Origin: Xanthomarina arctica
Lineage (GTDB): Bacteria > Bacteroidota > Bacteroidia > Flavobacteriales > Flavobacteriaceae
Assembly: GCF_014638915.1 (NCBI RefSeq)
Contig: NZ_BMFQ01000003.1
Location: 1-64,000 of the forward strand
Direction: 5' to 3'
DNA length: 64,000 nucleotides
This document shows, one piece after another, positions 62,899-64,000 of this stretch (position 1 is its first letter; each line of letters starts with the position of its first letter). The notes below the pieces were generated by a model, which worked only from the letters and a program-made list of their open reading frames with translations, had not been told where the DNA came from and ran no database searches. Made by a program: the position numbers and the translations under genes.

Positions 62899-62927
62899 AA
62901 AAATGCTCACTTTTCAATGAGCATTTT
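62899..62927 (-). terminator. Terminator of the DUF4870 gene
   Basis: Stem AAAATGCTCA / TGAGCATTTT with a loop of eight, on the minus strand followed by TTAATTT. It lies 25 bp after the stop at 62952. Confidence 0.7.
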
Positions 62928-62951
62928 CAGTTTACCTTTATTTATAAATTT

Positions 62952-63290
62952 TTAACTAATAAAATTAAATGATAAAGGGTATGTTGGTGATTCGCCATTA
63001 TTGGCTTTTATTGCATTGATAATTGGAAAAATTAAAGAAATAAATCCGATAACAATTAAACCTACAATGCCTAATCCAAGTAATAAAATAGCCGGAACAC
63101 AAATGATGGCATAAATAAGCATGCTTAACTGAAAGTTAATAATTTGCTTGCCTTGTTGGTCCATTTCAAAAACTTTATCTTTTTGAGTAGACCACAAAAT
63201 TAGTGGGACAATAAGTCCTCCAAATCCTGTAATAAAAGTCAATAGCTGACTTAAATGTGTGATAACGATTAATTGATTGTCTTTTCTCAT
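62952..63290 (-). CDS. DUF4870 membrane protein
   Basis: A 112-residue protein of the DUF4870 (Tic20-like) family. Three or four helices with the typical start VITHLSQLLTFITGFGGLIVPLILW, then GKQIINFQLSMLIY, and LIFPIINAIKANNGESPTYPLSFNFI at the end. Function unknown; may be in membrane protein handling. Single gene with its own terminator. Confidence 0.88.
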   Translation of the reverse strand: MRKDNQLIVITHLSQLLTFITGFGGLIVPLILWSTQKDKVFEMDQQGKQIINFQLSMLIYAIICVPAILLLGLGIVGLIVIGFISLIFPIINAIKANNGESPTYPLSFNFIS

Positions 63291-63372
63291 GATGGTTAAT
63301 TTTAATTGATTGATGTGCTTATAAGACGATCAAAATGTTAAAATGTTACACCTTAAGCTAGAATAACTTCAA

Positions 63373-63582
63373 TTATTTAACAGAACAACCTACACCTTCC
63401 TTTTTAATACCTAATTTTACTAAAATGGTTTCCAATAAACACCATTTAGTAAAGGCAGATTGGATTAGATTTATTCCTATAAATACTGTAAACCACATCC
63501 AATTTTGATTGACGTAAACAGTTAACACAACGCTTAAAAGCACCATGACACCTACTATGATTCTAAAATATGTATTTAACAT
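63373..63582 (-). CDS. DUF2892 membrane protein
   Basis: A 69-residue protein with two helices (IIVGVMVLLSVVLTVYVN and WFTVFIGINLIQSAFTKWCLLETIL), the DUF2892 pattern; the WCLLETIL helix end is typical. The motif is like the YgaP C-terminus, where it is fused to a rhodanese. It follows the PII-like gene by 18 bp on the same strand. Confidence 0.85.
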   Translation of the reverse strand: MLNTYFRIIVGVMVLLSVVLTVYVNQNWMWFTVFIGINLIQSAFTKWCLLETILVKLGIKKEGVGCSVK

Positions 63583-63600
63583 TTTTATTTATTTTTAAGT

Positions 63601-63906
63601 TTAAATATACTTTTCTATTGGAACAACAACCGCCTTTATAGGATTGTTCGTTTCTAGACTCGCGTTAAATTCTTTTATTAAGCTGAACAAAACATCAATG
63701 TTAGAGTCTTCTGTAAAAGAAAAAAACAAACTAGATTCGTTCCCTCCTTTTTCACCTGAAAACCAATTGGAAGCCATTAATACAGAAGAGCCATTTTTAT
63801 AACCATCAATATCTGAGCTACTAAAGTTTTCAATATTGGCGTTTTTAAAGAGTTTCAAAACATCTTTTTGAAATTCTTCCACTGCTGTAACTATTACTAA
63901 TTTCAT
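63601..63906 (-). CDS. Small PII-like protein
   Basis: A 101-residue protein with an alpha/beta pattern like PII-type (GlnB-like) folds: MKLVIVTAVEEFQKDVLKLF start, FSSSDIDGYK, a loop with SNWFSGEKGG near residue 45, and a final KAVVVPIEKYI strand. It lacks the uridylylation Tyr motif. Probable ligand-binding sensor; ligand unknown. Together with the DUF2892 gene it probably forms a two-gene unit. Confidence 0.6.
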   Translation of the reverse strand: MKLVIVTAVEEFQKDVLKLFKNANIENFSSSDIDGYKNGSSVLMASNWFSGEKGGNESSLFFSFTEDSNIDVLFSLIKEFNASLETNNPIKAVVVPIEKYI

Positions 63907-63923
63907 TTTTTTTAATTTTTATT

Positions 63924-63995
63924 TCCCGCAGATTTCGCTGATAATCGCAGATTTTTACTAACTTTTTTCTGCGTTAATTTGCGAAATCTGCGGGA
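63924..63995. repeat. Inverted repeat at the right edge
   Basis: Perfect 15 bp arms TCCCGCAGATTTCGC (63924-63938) and GCGAAATCTGCGGGA (63981-63995) with a 42-base interior. Elements of this form are scattered between genes in Bacteroidota. The interior repeats part of the arm (ATCGCAGATTT). Confidence 0.65.
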
Positions 63996-64000
63996 CAATT

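Noticed and set aside
1-64000. CRISPR array, rRNA or tRNA genes
   Set aside because: No regularly spaced short direct repeats, and no recognisable rRNA or tRNA sequence was found. The palindromic sites are too long and too widely spaced to be CRISPR.

Overview
The window is a low-GC chromosomal stretch from a marine-type member of the Flavobacteriaceae (Bacteroidota). The evidence is a gldF/gldG gliding-motility gene, several secreted proteins ending in type IX secretion (Por) sorting tails, DUF3494 ice-binding and DUF3857 proteins, and promoters of the Bacteroidota type (TTG, about 19-20 bp, TAnnTTTG). I saw no rRNA, tRNA or CRISPR array.

1-8.5 kb is the most unusual part. It is a head-to-tail row of about eight small gene cassettes, each followed by a 75-150 bp imperfect palindrome that ends in AACCGTT. 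The first bases of a cassette are repeated as the exact reverse complement at the start of its own palindrome (10, 9, 10 and 9 bp perfect in four successive cassettes). This is the layout of integron cassettes and attC sites, but there is no integrase here and the palindromes belong to several sequence families. Cargo: SMI1/KNR4-like protein, ankyrin-repeat protein, small membrane protein, unknown protein, a second-type tyrosyl-tRNA synthetase with its own promoter, a tyrosine-rich leader peptide and an attenuator, then two cassettes with genes on the opposite strand (a secreted Gly/Arg-rich protein and a GAF histidine kinase), and an SRPBCC protein. Further isolated or damaged sites of the same kind lie at about 10.0, 19.7, 24.2, 24.7 and 27.65 kb.

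8.5-31.5 kb is an accessory region: a membrane protein, lipoproteins, a cupredoxin/AhpD-like pair near an AraC regulator, an aldo/keto reductase, a glycerophosphodiesterase, type IX-secreted leucine-rich, beta-propeller and ice-binding proteins, a TPR-HTH regulator, and a graveyard at 22.7-24.1 kb (IS110-like transposase remnant, orphan sorting tail, a membrane gene with an internal stop). It ends with DUF983, AraC, PsbP-like, fatty-acid-hydroxylase-like and DPP IV-like genes.

31.6-43 kb is one coherent acetate/propionate island, all on the minus strand: a zinc-ribbon/HTH protein that looks like a domesticated IS1 protein, an outer-membrane porin, DUF4212 and an ActP-type symporter, a terminator, then a small membrane protein, a symporter-histidine kinase hybrid (CrbS/CbrA type), a receiver-only response regulator, a small membrane protein, PrpE-like and Acs. 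Together they would bring in, sense and activate short-chain acids.

43-64 kb is mostly conserved core: two DUF3857/transglutaminase-like proteins, a Na+/alanine symporter, purC, an outer-membrane protein, phoH-like, SAM hydrolase-like, an ABM-like protein, a fused gldF-gldG gene, dnaN, then a minus-strand operon (K+ channel-like, HlyD-type, FUSC/DUF2955-like, TolC-like, AI-2E family) resembling an AaeAB-type efflux system, and small membrane and PII-like proteins at the right edge.
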